DNA of 64,000 bases, taken from a bacterium (lineage in GTDB: Bacteria > Bdellovibrionota > Bacteriovoracia > Bacteriovoracales > Bacteriovoracaceae). The stretch covers positions 62,001-126,000 of the forward strand of contig JAUHVL010000004.1 in the NCBI GenBank assembly GCA_030425045.1, in the 5' to 3' direction. The position numbers and the translations under genes were made by a program. Under the pieces are notes generated by a model. That model was given only the letters and a program-made list of their open reading frames with translations, had not been told where the DNA came from and did no database searches. Numbering within the stretch: the first letter of the stretch is position 1; the number at the start of each line of letters is the position of its first letter. This document shows, in pieces, positions 44,263 to 53,959 of the stretch.

Positions 44263-44811
44263 TTAATAACCAATACGATTTTGTGTTACCGCTTTTGTAT
44301 CATCGATTGACCAAATACTTGCGGCACCAGCAGTGTTGTTATTTGAATCAATATATCCAACCGCACTTGCTGTAAATGTTTCCCCTGTAGCATCAACGAT
44401 CGCCGCCAGCTGAGCAGTATGCACCGCTGTCGTTACAGCAACACCACCAACGTTCTTAGCTGCGGCCCACTGAAATGTATCACCATTAGGACAATCTCCG
44501 CCTTCACCTCTTACAAGAGTATTAGCCGCGTTAGCAGTAGCAGAGTGTCCAACAGCATAATAATTGTTAACAGGAGCAGTAAAGCCAGCTTTAAGTAAAC
44601 AAGTAGCAAAATGATCATAATCAGATTGCATCGTTGTTTGTGCTGAATAAATCCCCGCTAATTGGATTTTTGCTTCTGATGTTTTTGATTTCGCTTGATA
44701 CCTTCTAAAATTAGGAATAGCGACAGAAGTGAGAACTCCGATAATGGCCACAACCACCATGAGCTCAACAAGTGTAAAACCTTTTTTCGACTTTAAATTT
44801 TTCTTATTCAT
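44263..44811 (-). CDS. Type IV pilin, paralog 3 (in the pilBTC operon)
   Basis: A 182-residue prepilin. The ATG at 44811 has AAGGAG 9 bp upstream; the open frame runs on to a GTG at 44844 that would overlap pilC. Leader MNKKNLKSKKG, then FTLVELMVVV with Glu5. The head has the Cys pair and ends TQNRIGY. It starts 22 bp after the pilC stop, so it is the pilin expressed with the motor genes and perhaps the major subunit; that is an inference from position. It lacks the leader hairpin seen in the other two copies. Confidence 0.95.
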   Translation of the reverse strand: MNKKNLKSKKGFTLVELMVVVAIIGVLTSVAIPNFRRYQAKSKTSEAKIQLAGIYSAQTTMQSDYDHFATCLLKAGFTAPVNNYYAVGHSATANAANTLVRGEGGDCPNGDTFQWAAAKNVGGVAVTTAVHTAQLAAIVDATGETFTASAVGYIDSNNNTAGAASIWSIDDTKAVTQNRIGY

Positions 44812-44833
44812 ATATGATCTCCTTATCATTTTT

Positions 44834-46051
44834 TTAAGCTCCACCTGCAGTCATGAATACCGGTAGGTACATGGCCACAAGAACAAATGCAATCAAACCA
44901 CCAAGTACGACAATAATGAGTGGTTCGATGAGTTTGGTCATCCCTTCAACGAGAGTATTCACTTCCTCTTCAAAAACATTTGCTACTCTTTCGAGCATTT
45001 GATCAAGCTGACCGGTTTGCTCCCCGACACGAATCATTTGAGCAACCATCGGTGGGAAATAGGCAATCTTTTCAACGGGCTCAGCAAGTGTTTTCCCTTC
45101 AACAATTTTCTTTTTTACTTGTTTTAAATCTTTTGCCACCACACCGTTATCAATTGTCTCAGTACAAATATCGAGAGCATCAATAAGAGAGACACCGGCA
45201 CTTAACATTGTGGCGAGAGTTCTTGTAAAAGAGCTCAAGTTCCCTTTAACAACAATCGGCCCAAAGATAGGCATATGCATTGTCACTTGATCGAATATTA
45301 CTTTACCAGAAGGTGTTTTTACCCAAGCCATTAAGAACGTTACACCTGCAATAAAAGCAGGAACCATGACGATCGAGTTATTAATTAAAAACTCTGATGT
45401 ATCCATCACGATTTGTGTGATAGCGGGAACCTCTTGACCGGTATCAGCTAACATATCAACAAATTGAGGCACGACAAAAACCATTAGACCCCAAACAACA
45501 CCAATACCAACTAATGTTACGATGAAGGGATAGGCCATCGCCGACTTAATCTGTTTAGACGTCTTCACTTGCTTTTCTAAGTGAATGGCAAGTTTATTTA
45601 GAATTTCATTTAAAATACCACCAGCTTCTCCGGCTTTAATTAAATTACAATAAAGTTTGCTAAAACCTTTTTGAGATTGCATCGCTTCTGCAATTGTTTT
45701 CCCTTCACCAACATCACTGGCCACTTTTTTGATCGTCTTTTTTAATACTAAGTGTTTTTCTTGCTTGTAGAGAATTTCTAGCGCCTGAATAATGGGTATA
45801 CCCGCATCAATCATTGTTGATAACTGTTTCGTAAAGCCCATAAGTTCTTTAACTCCAAAGGGAGCTGCAAAACCGTTATCAACCATCCACTCTGTGATAT
45901 CAAATTCTAGAATCGATGGAGGGGTTAACCTTTTGACCCTTACGCCTCTGGCACGCAAAAGTTTACGAACCTCGCGCTCTGATGAAGCCTGAATTACACC
46001 GACTTCTCTTTTTCCATCTTTATGTACACCTTCAAATCGCCAATTTCCCAT
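44834..46051 (-). CDS. pilC: Type IV pilus platform protein PilC
   Basis: PilC is the inner-membrane platform rotated by the motor ATPases. The 405 residues include two T2SSF domains (first around MGFTKQLSTMIDAGIPIIQAL, second around SSFTRTLATMLSAGVSLIDAL), each with the family's cytoplasmic helices. Three membrane segments end with IIVVLGGLIAFVLVAMYLPV. Start ATG at 46051. It follows pilT by 5 bp. Confidence 0.98.
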   Translation of the reverse strand: MGNWRFEGVHKDGKREVGVIQASSEREVRKLLRARGVRVKRLTPPSILEFDITEWMVDNGFAAPFGVKELMGFTKQLSTMIDAGIPIIQALEILYKQEKHLVLKKTIKKVASDVGEGKTIAEAMQSQKGFSKLYCNLIKAGEAGGILNEILNKLAIHLEKQVKTSKQIKSAMAYPFIVTLVGIGVVWGLMVFVVPQFVDMLADTGQEVPAITQIVMDTSEFLINNSIVMVPAFIAGVTFLMAWVKTPSGKVIFDQVTMHMPIFGPIVVKGNLSSFTRTLATMLSAGVSLIDALDICTETIDNGVVAKDLKQVKKKIVEGKTLAEPVEKIAYFPPMVAQMIRVGEQTGQLDQMLERVANVFEEEVNTLVEGMTKLIEPLIIVVLGGLIAFVLVAMYLPVFMTAGGA

Positions 46052-46056
46052 ACTAT

Positions 46057-47169
46057 TTAATCACCTGCTTTTTTAACACCTAATTGTTTTGCTAACTCGT
46101 CCGGGTTTGTAGAATATCTCAAAGCAGTGTCTGAATCGATAGCACCACTTTCAACAAACCTTTTTAAACTTTGATTCATCGTCACCATGCCCGTTTTATC
46201 TTGACCAATCTGCATTTGAGAATAAATCTGGTGAATTTTATCCTCTCTTACAAGGTTTTTAATGGCCGGAGTAGATCTCATTATTTCAACAGCACAAACT
46301 CGACCAGGCTCAAAAGACTTTGGAATTAACTGCTGGGCCACAACTCCTTGAAGAACGAACGATAAGAGGGTTCTTACCTGGTCCTGTTGGTGAGCCGGGA
46401 AAACGTTAATAATTCTGTTAATTGTCTGCACTGTAGAGTTGGTGTGAAGAGTTCCAAAAACAAGGTGACCTGTTTCTGCAATTGTCAGAGCGGCTTCGAT
46501 TGTTTCAGGATCTCGAAGCTCCCCAACGAGAACAATATCTGGATCTTGTCTTAAAAGAGACTTCATGGCGTTAGCAAATGTATGTGTATCACTTCCCACT
46601 TCTCTTTGATTCACGATACAACCTTTGTTCTGATGAACAAATTCTATCGGATCTTCAAGTGTAATAATATGTCCCGCTTCTGTCTCATTTAGTTTATCAA
46701 TAAGTGCTGCAAGTGTAGTTGATTTACCAGAACCAGTTGGCCCTGTTACCAAGATGAGTCCATTGGAGACATCTGTCATTTCCATCAAAATATAAGGAAG
46801 GTTAAGTGCTTTAAAGTCAGGGATCAAACTTGGAATTACCCTGAAAACTCCAGAAACTCCACCTTTTGAGTAAAAGACATTAGCACGAAATCGAGCGAGA
46901 CCTTTAATACCAAAAGAAAAATCCAGCTCCATATTTTTTTCAAAGTCACTAACTTGTTCTTCAGTTAAAATTTGATAAATTAAACGCTTCGTATCTGAAG
47001 AGGTAAGGGCAGGAATTTTAACTCTTACAATTTCACCGTTAATTCTCAAGCCTGGAGGCGTTCCTACTGTCATATGTAAATCGGAGCCCTTACTTTCCAC
47101 CAACAGTTTAAATAGCTGTTGGATTTTTAGTTCTCCGGGAGTAATTGTCTTTTTTCCTAAATCCGCCAT
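46057..47169 (-). CDS. pilT: Pilus retraction ATPase PilT
   Basis: PilT powers pilus retraction. The 370 residues have a PAS-like N-domain, Walker A GPTGSGKSTTLAALID, Asp box ITLEDPIEF, Walker B DPDIVLVGELRD, His box GHLVFGTLHTNS, and the C-terminal AIRNLIRE-type motif as AIKNLVRE, diagnostic of PilT against PilB. It follows pilB by 8 bp. Confidence 0.98.
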   Translation of the reverse strand: MADLGKKTITPGELKIQQLFKLLVESKGSDLHMTVGTPPGLRINGEIVRVKIPALTSSDTKRLIYQILTEEQVSDFEKNMELDFSFGIKGLARFRANVFYSKGGVSGVFRVIPSLIPDFKALNLPYILMEMTDVSNGLILVTGPTGSGKSTTLAALIDKLNETEAGHIITLEDPIEFVHQNKGCIVNQREVGSDTHTFANAMKSLLRQDPDIVLVGELRDPETIEAALTIAETGHLVFGTLHTNSTVQTINRIINVFPAHQQDQVRTLLSFVLQGVVAQQLIPKSFEPGRVCAVEIMRSTPAIKNLVREDKIHQIYSQMQIGQDKTGMVTMNQSLKRFVESGAIDSDTALRYSTNPDELAKQLGVKKAGD

Positions 47170-47177
47170 AAATATTC

Positions 47178-48854
47178 CTAAAACTTATCTGAAGCAGAGT
47201 TCATAATGGCCTCATCTAAAGTAGTTAAGCCTTGGGCCACTTTTGTTAATGCTGACATTCTCAAAGTTTTCATTCCGTCTTTAATCGCCTGTTTTTTAAT
47301 ATCATCAGCAGAAGCATTTCTTAAAATTAACTCCTTTAACATCGGTGTTAAGGTCATGACTTCGTAAATAGCAAGTCGACCTTTATATCCGGTATTATCG
47401 CAACTTACACAACCTGAGCCTTTATACACTTTTATTTTATCAGCAGAGGTTGGTGCAATACCACAAGCAATCAATTCATCTTTTTTTGTTGGAACAACTT
47501 CTCTACATTCCAAACAAATCTTTCTACATAACCTTTGAGCGACAACGACATTAAGTGCGCCCACGACTAGAAATGGTTCTATTCCCATATTCAATAGTCT
47601 CGTTACAGTTGAGGGAGCATCATTAGTATGAAGAGTTGATAAAACTAAGTGACCTGTTAAGGCCGCTTCAACGGCAATCTCCCCAACTTCTAAATCTCTA
47701 ATCTCCCCTACCATTATTATATCAGGATCTTGTCTTAAAAAGGCTTTTAATGCTGAGGCAAATGTTAAACCGACTTCACGCCTAACGTTTACTTGATTAA
47801 TCCCCTCAAGGTTAAATTCAACCGGATCTTCTGCGGTAGAGATATTTTTATCAACTCTATTTAGATCTGCTAGAGCTGAATAAAGAGTTGTTGTTTTACC
47901 AGAACCAGTTGGGCCAGTAACCAAGCACATTCCGTAGGGTTGATGAATCCCTTCTTTAAAGATTTCTAGCTGCTTGCTTTCAAAGCCAAGCTTTGTCATA
48001 TCAAGCTGAAGGTTTGATTGATCTAATAGTCGAAGAACAACTTTTTCACCAAATAGAGTTGGTAAACTTGAAACCCTGTAATCAATCGGATTACCACCAA
48101 TAGACATTTTTATTCTTCCATCTTGTGGTTTTCTTTTCTCGGAAATATCCATTTGGGCCAAAATTTTTAGTCTTGAAATGATCGGTTTCATCAACTTAAC
48201 TGGTGGTCTATCTAATTCGTGAAGAGCTCCGTCAATTCTTAATCGTATTCTAAATAATTTTTCATAATTTTCTACGTGAATATCGGACGCTTTTTTAATA
48301 AAAGCTTCAGCAAGAATTTTATTCACAAAGCTTATAACATCTTCACCAATATCCTGCTCGCGAACATCTCCTTCTTCACTATCAAGTTGATCCGTTTTTA
48401 CTTCTTTTATGGTTTGTAAAAGCTCATCTATCGATTCTGTCACGCGTTCATAGATTTTTTTCCATGAACCAACGTTAGTAAGAATAAACTCCACATTACT
48501 TTGAAAGACAGTCTGTAACTCTTTTTTAAAATCCAGAATAGTTGGATCATATATTGCCACGATCACAGCAGACGAAGTTCTTTGTATTGGCAATGCTCTA
48601 TATTTTATAGCATCACTTTTTCGAATTAGTCGTATTGTACTTTCTTTAATTTTTGCTTTAGATAAATCAACAAATGTTAACTTATGATTTTGTGAAAGCT
48701 GCTTTGCAAATTTTATATCATCAAAAAAATCAAGCGTTAGTAAACTTAACTCAGAAATGACTCCTGGTTTTTTATCGACAAGAAGTGGACGCAAGTCTTT
48801 CGCAGGTACCATACCCGTCTTACTAATGACATCTGCGAACTCTTTTCTAAACAT
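47178..48854 (-). CDS. pilB: Pilus extension ATPase PilB
   Basis: PilB powers pilus extension. The 558 residues carry an MshEN-type N-domain (the region that binds c-di-GMP in some homologs; key residues cannot be judged by eye). Walker A is GPTGSGKTTTLYSALAD, followed by Asp box STAEDPVEFNLEG, Walker B DPDIIMVGEIRD and His box GHLVLSTLHTNDAPS. A zinc site is present with CRKICLEC and GCVSCDNTGYKGR. It opens the pilB-T-C-pilin operon; the 142-bp upstream gap is AT-rich with no clear promoter. Confidence 0.97.
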   Translation of the reverse strand: MFRKEFADVISKTGMVPAKDLRPLLVDKKPGVISELSLLTLDFFDDIKFAKQLSQNHKLTFVDLSKAKIKESTIRLIRKSDAIKYRALPIQRTSSAVIVAIYDPTILDFKKELQTVFQSNVEFILTNVGSWKKIYERVTESIDELLQTIKEVKTDQLDSEEGDVREQDIGEDVISFVNKILAEAFIKKASDIHVENYEKLFRIRLRIDGALHELDRPPVKLMKPIISRLKILAQMDISEKRKPQDGRIKMSIGGNPIDYRVSSLPTLFGEKVVLRLLDQSNLQLDMTKLGFESKQLEIFKEGIHQPYGMCLVTGPTGSGKTTTLYSALADLNRVDKNISTAEDPVEFNLEGINQVNVRREVGLTFASALKAFLRQDPDIIMVGEIRDLEVGEIAVEAALTGHLVLSTLHTNDAPSTVTRLLNMGIEPFLVVGALNVVVAQRLCRKICLECREVVPTKKDELIACGIAPTSADKIKVYKGSGCVSCDNTGYKGRLAIYEVMTLTPMLKELILRNASADDIKKQAIKDGMKTLRMSALTKVAQGLTTLDEAIMNSASDKF

Positions 48855-48996
48855 CCAACCTCTTTAATCTAGCCACTATGCTAAGTTATGAAAATTAAAT
48901 TAATACTTTTCTAAATAATCGGAATTTCAAAGGAGCTTATTTAATAAAGTCAGGCTTTTATAAAAGAATTCGGCAAATTTAACCCGTCTAAAGCAG

Positions 48997-49671
48997 TTAG
49001 TTATTAGTGAAAAAATCCACGGCATAACGTGCTTGAAGTTCGAGAAGTCCCTCTCCATCAATATAATGCGGAATTGTAGTACTGTGTTCATCCATTTTAT
49101 AATTCATATCCCAAAAAACAATATCAGAGCGAAGTGGTCCCTTATAAACATAATCTCGAGAGCAAGCATTAATAATTAATGTCATTTTGGTTACTATTGA
49201 AGAGTCTAGGTTTTCTATATTTCCATTTTTTCTTCTGGATAAAAATTGAATATCTCCGGGATAATCTTCCGTTACTATTGTTATCATTTTGGCCATAGTG
49301 CCACTACCCAGAACAATAACTTTTCGAGGATTATATTCAGAAATCAATTTATTAAAAAGATCCCTAAAAGCCATTTCATCAGTGTTTTCACCAATAAAAT
49401 GATCATCATTTTTTTTTATACAATTGATACCACCAATTTTTTTTAAGCACTCTCGTTGTAATACGACTTTATCAATGAAGGTTGTTTTATACGGAGCAGT
49501 TATATTTAATCCATCTAACTGCTTGTCGAGAAATATAGATTCAAGAGAAGGTATTTCATCTTCTAGAGAATAGTCTAGTAGTTGATAGTTAACTTGTTCA
49601 CCAATGATTTTATTATAGAGAGAGGGAGATAAGGAGTGCTGAATATTTTTACCAAGCAACGCCAGGTTCAA
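48997..49671 (-). CDS. aroE: Short, divergent shikimate dehydrogenase
   Basis: AroE reduces 3-dehydroshikimate with NADPH. This copy has 224 residues, about 50 fewer than usual. The substrate domain is complete: SLSPSLYN, NITAPYKT with the catalytic Lys, GENTDEMAF with the Asp, and C-terminal GEGLLELQARYAVDFF. The NADP domain is short and its loop is GSGTMA rather than GAGGA. It may be a minimal enzyme or have altered cofactor use. The TTG start overlaps the ribF stop and has AAAGGAG 5 bp upstream. Confidence 0.8.
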   Translation of the reverse strand: MNLALLGKNIQHSLSPSLYNKIIGEQVNYQLLDYSLEDEIPSLESIFLDKQLDGLNITAPYKTTFIDKVVLQRECLKKIGGINCIKKNDDHFIGENTDEMAFRDLFNKLISEYNPRKVIVLGSGTMAKMITIVTEDYPGDIQFLSRRKNGNIENLDSSIVTKMTLIINACSRDYVYKGPLRSDIVFWDMNYKMDEHSTTIPHYIDGEGLLELQARYAVDFFTNN

Positions 49672-50600
49672 TTCATCTCCTTTCTTTTTGCTACATCAAT
49701 TTGAATTTGTTCAATCAAATCATTAACCGTATTAAACTTCTTCTCATCTCTTATTCTGTGAAGAAACTCAATTTTGATTTTTTCTCCATAAATAAACTCA
49801 TCAAAGTCTAATATATGAGTTTCAATTTTTAGATCCTCTTTATTTTCAAAAGTAGGATTGAGACCGACGTTTGTAACACTTTTATACTTAGCTCCCTGCC
49901 AAGAGACTTGACTAGCATAAACACCATTTTTGGGGAATAACCTTAATGGATCAACTTCTAAGTTTGCTGTGGGAAAGCCAATTGTGCGCCCTCTTTCAAC
50001 TCCTTTTTTAACAAGAGCACAAACAGAGAAGGGACGACCGAGATAATCATTAACTTTTTCAATATTACCGTTAGTTAGCTCTTGTCTAATTAGCGAAGAA
50101 CTGAATGTCCCCTGATCCCCTTTAAAGCTTTGAAAAGAGATCACATTAATATCGAGGTTTCTTTCATCAACAATTTTTTGCAAATCCTCGATATTTCCAG
50201 ACTTATTACTACCAAAGGCAAAATCATATCCAATATAGACGTTTCCTATAACATCGCTAAAAGGCTCGATAAAACGCTTAACGAAAGACTCCGGTGTCTG
50301 AATACTAAAATCTCTTGTGAATTCTTCTTCAAGTAAGTAATCAACTCCAATGGTGTCTAAAAGGTCTCTTCTTTCATCATAACTATTTAAAAGAAAGTTT
50401 TTTTTCGCGTTCAATACAACCAGCGGATGAGGGACAAAAGTCATCACCAAAAGTTTTTTATTATCTTTTTTACATGTGGTCATCATTTCACCGAGTAATT
50501 GACGATGGCCGCGATGAACTCCGTCAAAGTTACCAATAGTTAGGCCTATAGAGTTTCTTTGATTAGTTTTTAATTCTTCAAGTGACTTTATTATTTTCAT
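49668..50600 (-). CDS. ribF: Bifunctional riboflavin kinase/FAD synthetase
   Basis: RibF makes FMN and then FAD. The 310 residues have the nucleotidyltransferase site GNFDGVHRGHRQLL, with ISGTS-like SFQSFKGDQGTFSSSLIRQ later. The kinase domain has GRTIGFPTANLEVD and GVYAS, then NVGLNPTFENK and ETHILDFDEFIYGEKI. It overlaps batD upstream by 23 bp and aroE downstream. Confidence 0.97.
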   Translation of the reverse strand: MKIIKSLEELKTNQRNSIGLTIGNFDGVHRGHRQLLGEMMTTCKKDNKKLLVMTFVPHPLVVLNAKKNFLLNSYDERRDLLDTIGVDYLLEEEFTRDFSIQTPESFVKRFIEPFSDVIGNVYIGYDFAFGSNKSGNIEDLQKIVDERNLDINVISFQSFKGDQGTFSSSLIRQELTNGNIEKVNDYLGRPFSVCALVKKGVERGRTIGFPTANLEVDPLRLFPKNGVYASQVSWQGAKYKSVTNVGLNPTFENKEDLKIETHILDFDEFIYGEKIKIEFLHRIRDEKKFNTVNDLIEQIQIDVAKRKEMN

Positions 50601-52269
50601 TTATCAGTTTTAATAAATCGTTAAATTTTGTTTTATTCAATTTATGTTTTTTCTCTTTCGAAGATTCGTTAGAGAATTTACTTTTTTCTAACTTTCTTAG
50701 TAAATTTAAAAAGTACTCTTTTAATTCAGAGGGGATATTTGTCTTCTCTATTTCTTCTGCCAAATCTAAAACCTTTTTATCTCTGAAAAGCATCAAAAGT
50801 AAAGAGTAGAGTTTAGAGTAGGTAATTCCGTTACTCTTTATATCCCGATAGAGTAGTTCTGCCCTAGATATTTCTCCTCTCATACCACTCATCAGTTTAA
50901 ATAATAGCTCGAATAAAAGAATTACCGTAATAAGAGCAAGAAAGTAGACCGTGGACTTTACTAAATTTAATCCTCTCAAAGAAAGACTCGTTTGAGAAAA
51001 CAATGGAGCAACGATATCTATTCCACCACCAAAATCTTTAGCAATATTGCTCGTTTGCTCATTATCATTATTTTTTCCCTTTCCATTAATGGCATATCCG
51101 CCACCTGCAACAATAAGAGGTGGTACTTTCACAACGACACCGACATATTCTTTTTTCTCAGGGTCAAAGTAATACAATTTTAAATCACGTTCTTTTATTG
51201 AAAATGCACTCCGTCCTAAATAAGTATAATCTACCTTTTTAAATGGTGGTTTTGCACCGACGTTTAAATCTGATGTCGTGTTAAACTCTTCTAATTCAGG
51301 ATGAAAATAAATTTCAGGAATTTCTAGTTTTTCAAGGGCACCCGGCCCCTTGGCTTCTAGTTTGAGTTCAATAGCCTCATTTACTAAAAACTTAGATTTA
51401 TTAATCGATAAATTAAAGTCATGTTTTCCCACCAATCCAGTATAGTTTCCAGGAAAACCATCTTCAGGCAGAGGCAAGACATTAATCTTTATCTTTTCAC
51501 TCACAAGACTTTTGCTATATCTTTGGCCTCCAAAAAAGGGAGATGATCCAAAGGGGAAGCTTGACGATCGACTTTCGTAAACCACATTTAGGGTAATGGG
51601 GTCTATATATAAATTACCAGGTTTTTCGGGATAAAGACGAACGGAGTAAACCAACACTTTTTCATACACCTTCCCGCCATAATTTACTCTAGTCTCTTGT
51701 TTTTCTTTTAAGAAGTCTCTTTTTAAAAATCCGTTGAACGTTGGAAATTTTTTAATCTCTGTAGCAACGACAGGGACTCTGAAATATAAGAAGTATTTAA
51801 CATCAACACCTTCTCCTACATATAGGTTTTCCTTCGACATTTCTGCTTGGACAAAAACTTCTCTATTCTTTCTAGCAAAGTTAAAGATTTTTATGCGTAC
51901 CTTGGGATGCTTTAATACTTTATCACCAACTTCTACCTCAATATTCCTAAGCCAAGCAACTCCCTCTTTACTCGCCACAATATCATAGGCAATAATTTTT
52001 TCTCTTTTTGTCTGAATCTTTCCATTAACGAAGGATGTTTGGATCGAAAGCCCTTGATTTCTTTTACCTAAAACTTCAACCCCCTCGGGATCAAAAGAGA
52101 TATAAGCTTCCTCGTTTCCTGTAACACTTATTTTAAATTGAACTGAAAACTGTTCTCCCTTAACTGGGTGCTTATTTACAACATTGACCTCAACACCATT
52201 ACCATATGTATTAAAACCAAATGACAAGGCCATCGTTATCCAAAGGAGAATTTTACCAATCTTTGTCAC
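50578..52269 (-). CDS. batD: BatD-like protein
   Basis: BatD is an inner-membrane protein of the Bat (Bacteroides aerotolerance) system. The 563 residues begin with GTG and a signal peptide. Ig-like beta domains follow with VEVNVVNKHPVKGEQFSVQF, FPTFNGFLKRDFLKEKQETR and PLPEDGFPGNYTGLVGK, all typical of BatD. One membrane helix (STVYFLALITVILLFELLFK) and a cytosolic helical tail complete it. The start overlaps the BatB-BatC gene by 17 bp. Confidence 0.9.
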   Translation of the reverse strand: MTKIGKILLWITMALSFGFNTYGNGVEVNVVNKHPVKGEQFSVQFKISVTGNEEAYISFDPEGVEVLGKRNQGLSIQTSFVNGKIQTKREKIIAYDIVASKEGVAWLRNIEVEVGDKVLKHPKVRIKIFNFARKNREVFVQAEMSKENLYVGEGVDVKYFLYFRVPVVATEIKKFPTFNGFLKRDFLKEKQETRVNYGGKVYEKVLVYSVRLYPEKPGNLYIDPITLNVVYESRSSSFPFGSSPFFGGQRYSKSLVSEKIKINVLPLPEDGFPGNYTGLVGKHDFNLSINKSKFLVNEAIELKLEAKGPGALEKLEIPEIYFHPELEEFNTTSDLNVGAKPPFKKVDYTYLGRSAFSIKERDLKLYYFDPEKKEYVGVVVKVPPLIVAGGGYAINGKGKNNDNEQTSNIAKDFGGGIDIVAPLFSQTSLSLRGLNLVKSTVYFLALITVILLFELLFKLMSGMRGEISRAELLYRDIKSNGITYSKLYSLLLMLFRDKKVLDLAEEIEKTNIPSELKEYFLNLLRKLEKSKFSNESSKEKKHKLNKTKFNDLLKLINENNKVT

Positions 52270-53959
52270 TTGCCCTTCCCTTTTTCTTTCCTCTTGAGGT
52301 ATCTAATAACTTCTTTTGCAACTTTTTATCATCATTTAATATTTCTTTCATTAAAGCAGACATTTTTTTTCTTTCCACTTTTCCTTCTTTCTTTTTTTTC
52401 TCTTCTTCCTTTTTATCGCCGTCGCCTTCTTTCTTTTCGTTATTCTTTTCTTCTTTATTATCTTTATTTTTCTTATCGTCTTTCTTTTTATCGCCGTCTT
52501 TATTATCCTGATTTTTGTTTTTATCTTTTTTATCTTTCTTTTTATTTTTATCTTTGTTCTTTTTTTGCTTTTTTCTTTGTTCTTCTTGTTTTAAGGCCAA
52601 TAAGATATTTTGCTTAATTTGCTCTTTTGTCTCTTCGTCATCATCTCTTACCTTACTTAAAGCAAGCTCTAACATATCCACACCCTTGGACAGTTTTTGA
52701 GAGCCAATAAGAGATGTTCCATAATTCATTAAGGTATCTAAACTCTCATGTTCGGGGAAACTTATTGCATCTTCGTAAACAGCAGCAGCCTTTCCAAACT
52801 CTTTTTGCTTTAAAAACTTACCTGCTAGGTATTTTTCTTCCCCCTTAGATAGACGCCCTTTTTTATGCTTTTCAATCAACTCGTCAAACTCTCGCTGCTC
52901 TGTCTCGCTCAGTTTAACTTTTTGCTCTTCATTTTCAGGCTGTGGAAACGTTTTAAATGAAATAAAAAAAGCTAAAGCAATTGTCGTGACGCCTTTTACT
53001 AATCTAAAATGTCCAAGAAGATAAGATAATAAAACAAAAAGACAAGCGGGAACCATTAATAAATTTGCATAGACGGGACTCACTCTCTGAATACCTTCTT
53101 TTTGTTTTTTCACGAAGCTACTTTTAAAGAAGTTTAAAATTTGATCCGTTGGGATCGCATATCCACTAACAATCCAATAATTATAATTTTCTACATCACT
53201 AAAAGAAGACTTCAAGAATTCCTCGTTCAACTTAGACACAACTTCATTTCCATTAAATTTTTTATGTCCTCGAAGAATATTATAATTATCTCTTATAGGG
53301 ATTCTGCCCCCTTTTGCTGTTCCAATACCGACGATACCTAAACTTATCGAATCATCGAGTTCTGTTTTCATGGATTTAGAATGTTCTTCTCCATCGGTAA
53401 AGACCAATATGTTACCACCTTCTTCACCTTCGCCTTTAAAATAGTTAGAAACCTCATTAATAGCTAGTGAAAGGTTTGATGTACCAGAGAGCGTTCTGTA
53501 CTGATTTAATGCTTCAATTCTGGCATTGATATGATCTATATCGTCAGTAAATGGTACAACTTGTTTTGTTTCGTTTGAAAAAATAAAAACCGCTATTTTA
53601 TGGCCAACAGATTTTTTTACAAAATGCATAGCAACCATAAGCGCTTTTTCAAAACGATTTGGGCGAATGTCTTCTACTGCCATAGATGCTGAAACATCAA
53701 TCAAGACAACCGTTTTCTGCGTCCTCATCTCCACTTTCACAGACTCTTCGGGCCCTCTGAGATCAAGAGCTGCTAGTAACATAAGTCCGATCCCAAGATA
53801 CAAAAAAATATTTTTTAACTTATAAATATTCGTCGGCTCTTTAAAGAAGTATTTAGATATCCAGTTAACAGATTTTTTTTCAAACCTTTTATATAAAGTG
53901 ATGAACAATATAAACACTATTAACGAGTAATAGATAAGATTCCATTCTTTAAAGCTCAC
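52253..53959 (-). CDS. BatB-BatC fusion: VWA domain plus TPR and Lys-rich tail
   Basis: A 568-residue protein. Two N-terminal membrane segments frame a VWA domain with the MIDAS motif DVSASMAVEDIRPNRFEKAL and VFTDGEEHSKSM; this is BatB. A third membrane segment (residues ~300-340) leads to TPR-like repeats (about 370-450), the BatC part. The tail (about residues 455-530) is almost only Lys, Asp, Asn and Glu, encoded by a purine-rich low-complexity stretch near 52370-52590. BatB and BatC are separate genes in Bacteroides and Leptospira, so the fusion is notable. Overlaps batA and batD. Confidence 0.88.
   Translation of the reverse strand: MSFKEWNLIYYSLIVFILFITLYKRFEKKSVNWISKYFFKEPTNIYKLKNIFLYLGIGLMLLAALDLRGPEESVKVEMRTQKTVVLIDVSASMAVEDIRPNRFEKALMVAMHFVKKSVGHKIAVFIFSNETKQVVPFTDDIDHINARIEALNQYRTLSGTSNLSLAINEVSNYFKGEGEEGGNILVFTDGEEHSKSMKTELDDSISLGIVGIGTAKGGRIPIRDNYNILRGHKKFNGNEVVSKLNEEFLKSSFSDVENYNYWIVSGYAIPTDQILNFFKSSFVKKQKEGIQRVSPVYANLLMVPACLFVLLSYLLGHFRLVKGVTTIALAFFISFKTFPQPENEEQKVKLSETEQREFDELIEKHKKGRLSKGEEKYLAGKFLKQKEFGKAAAVYEDAISFPEHESLDTLMNYGTSLIGSQKLSKGVDMLELALSKVRDDDEETKEQIKQNILLALKQEEQRKKQKKNKDKNKKKDKKDKNKNQDNKDGDKKKDDKKNKDNKEEKNNEKKEGDGDKKEEEKKKKEGKVERKKMSALMKEILNDDKKLQKKLLDTSRGKKKGRASDKDW

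Noticed and set aside
48855-48996. Promoter of the pilBTC operon
   Set aside because: The gap is AT-rich and has several partial hexamers (for example TTGAAA with AGTATT), but none with both good boxes and spacing.
52221-52617. Plus-strand open frames rich in Ser, Phe and Leu opposite the Lys-rich tail of BatB-BatC
   Set aside because: They are the complement of a low-complexity AAA/GAT/AAT tract, and the minus strand has a complete, conserved protein.
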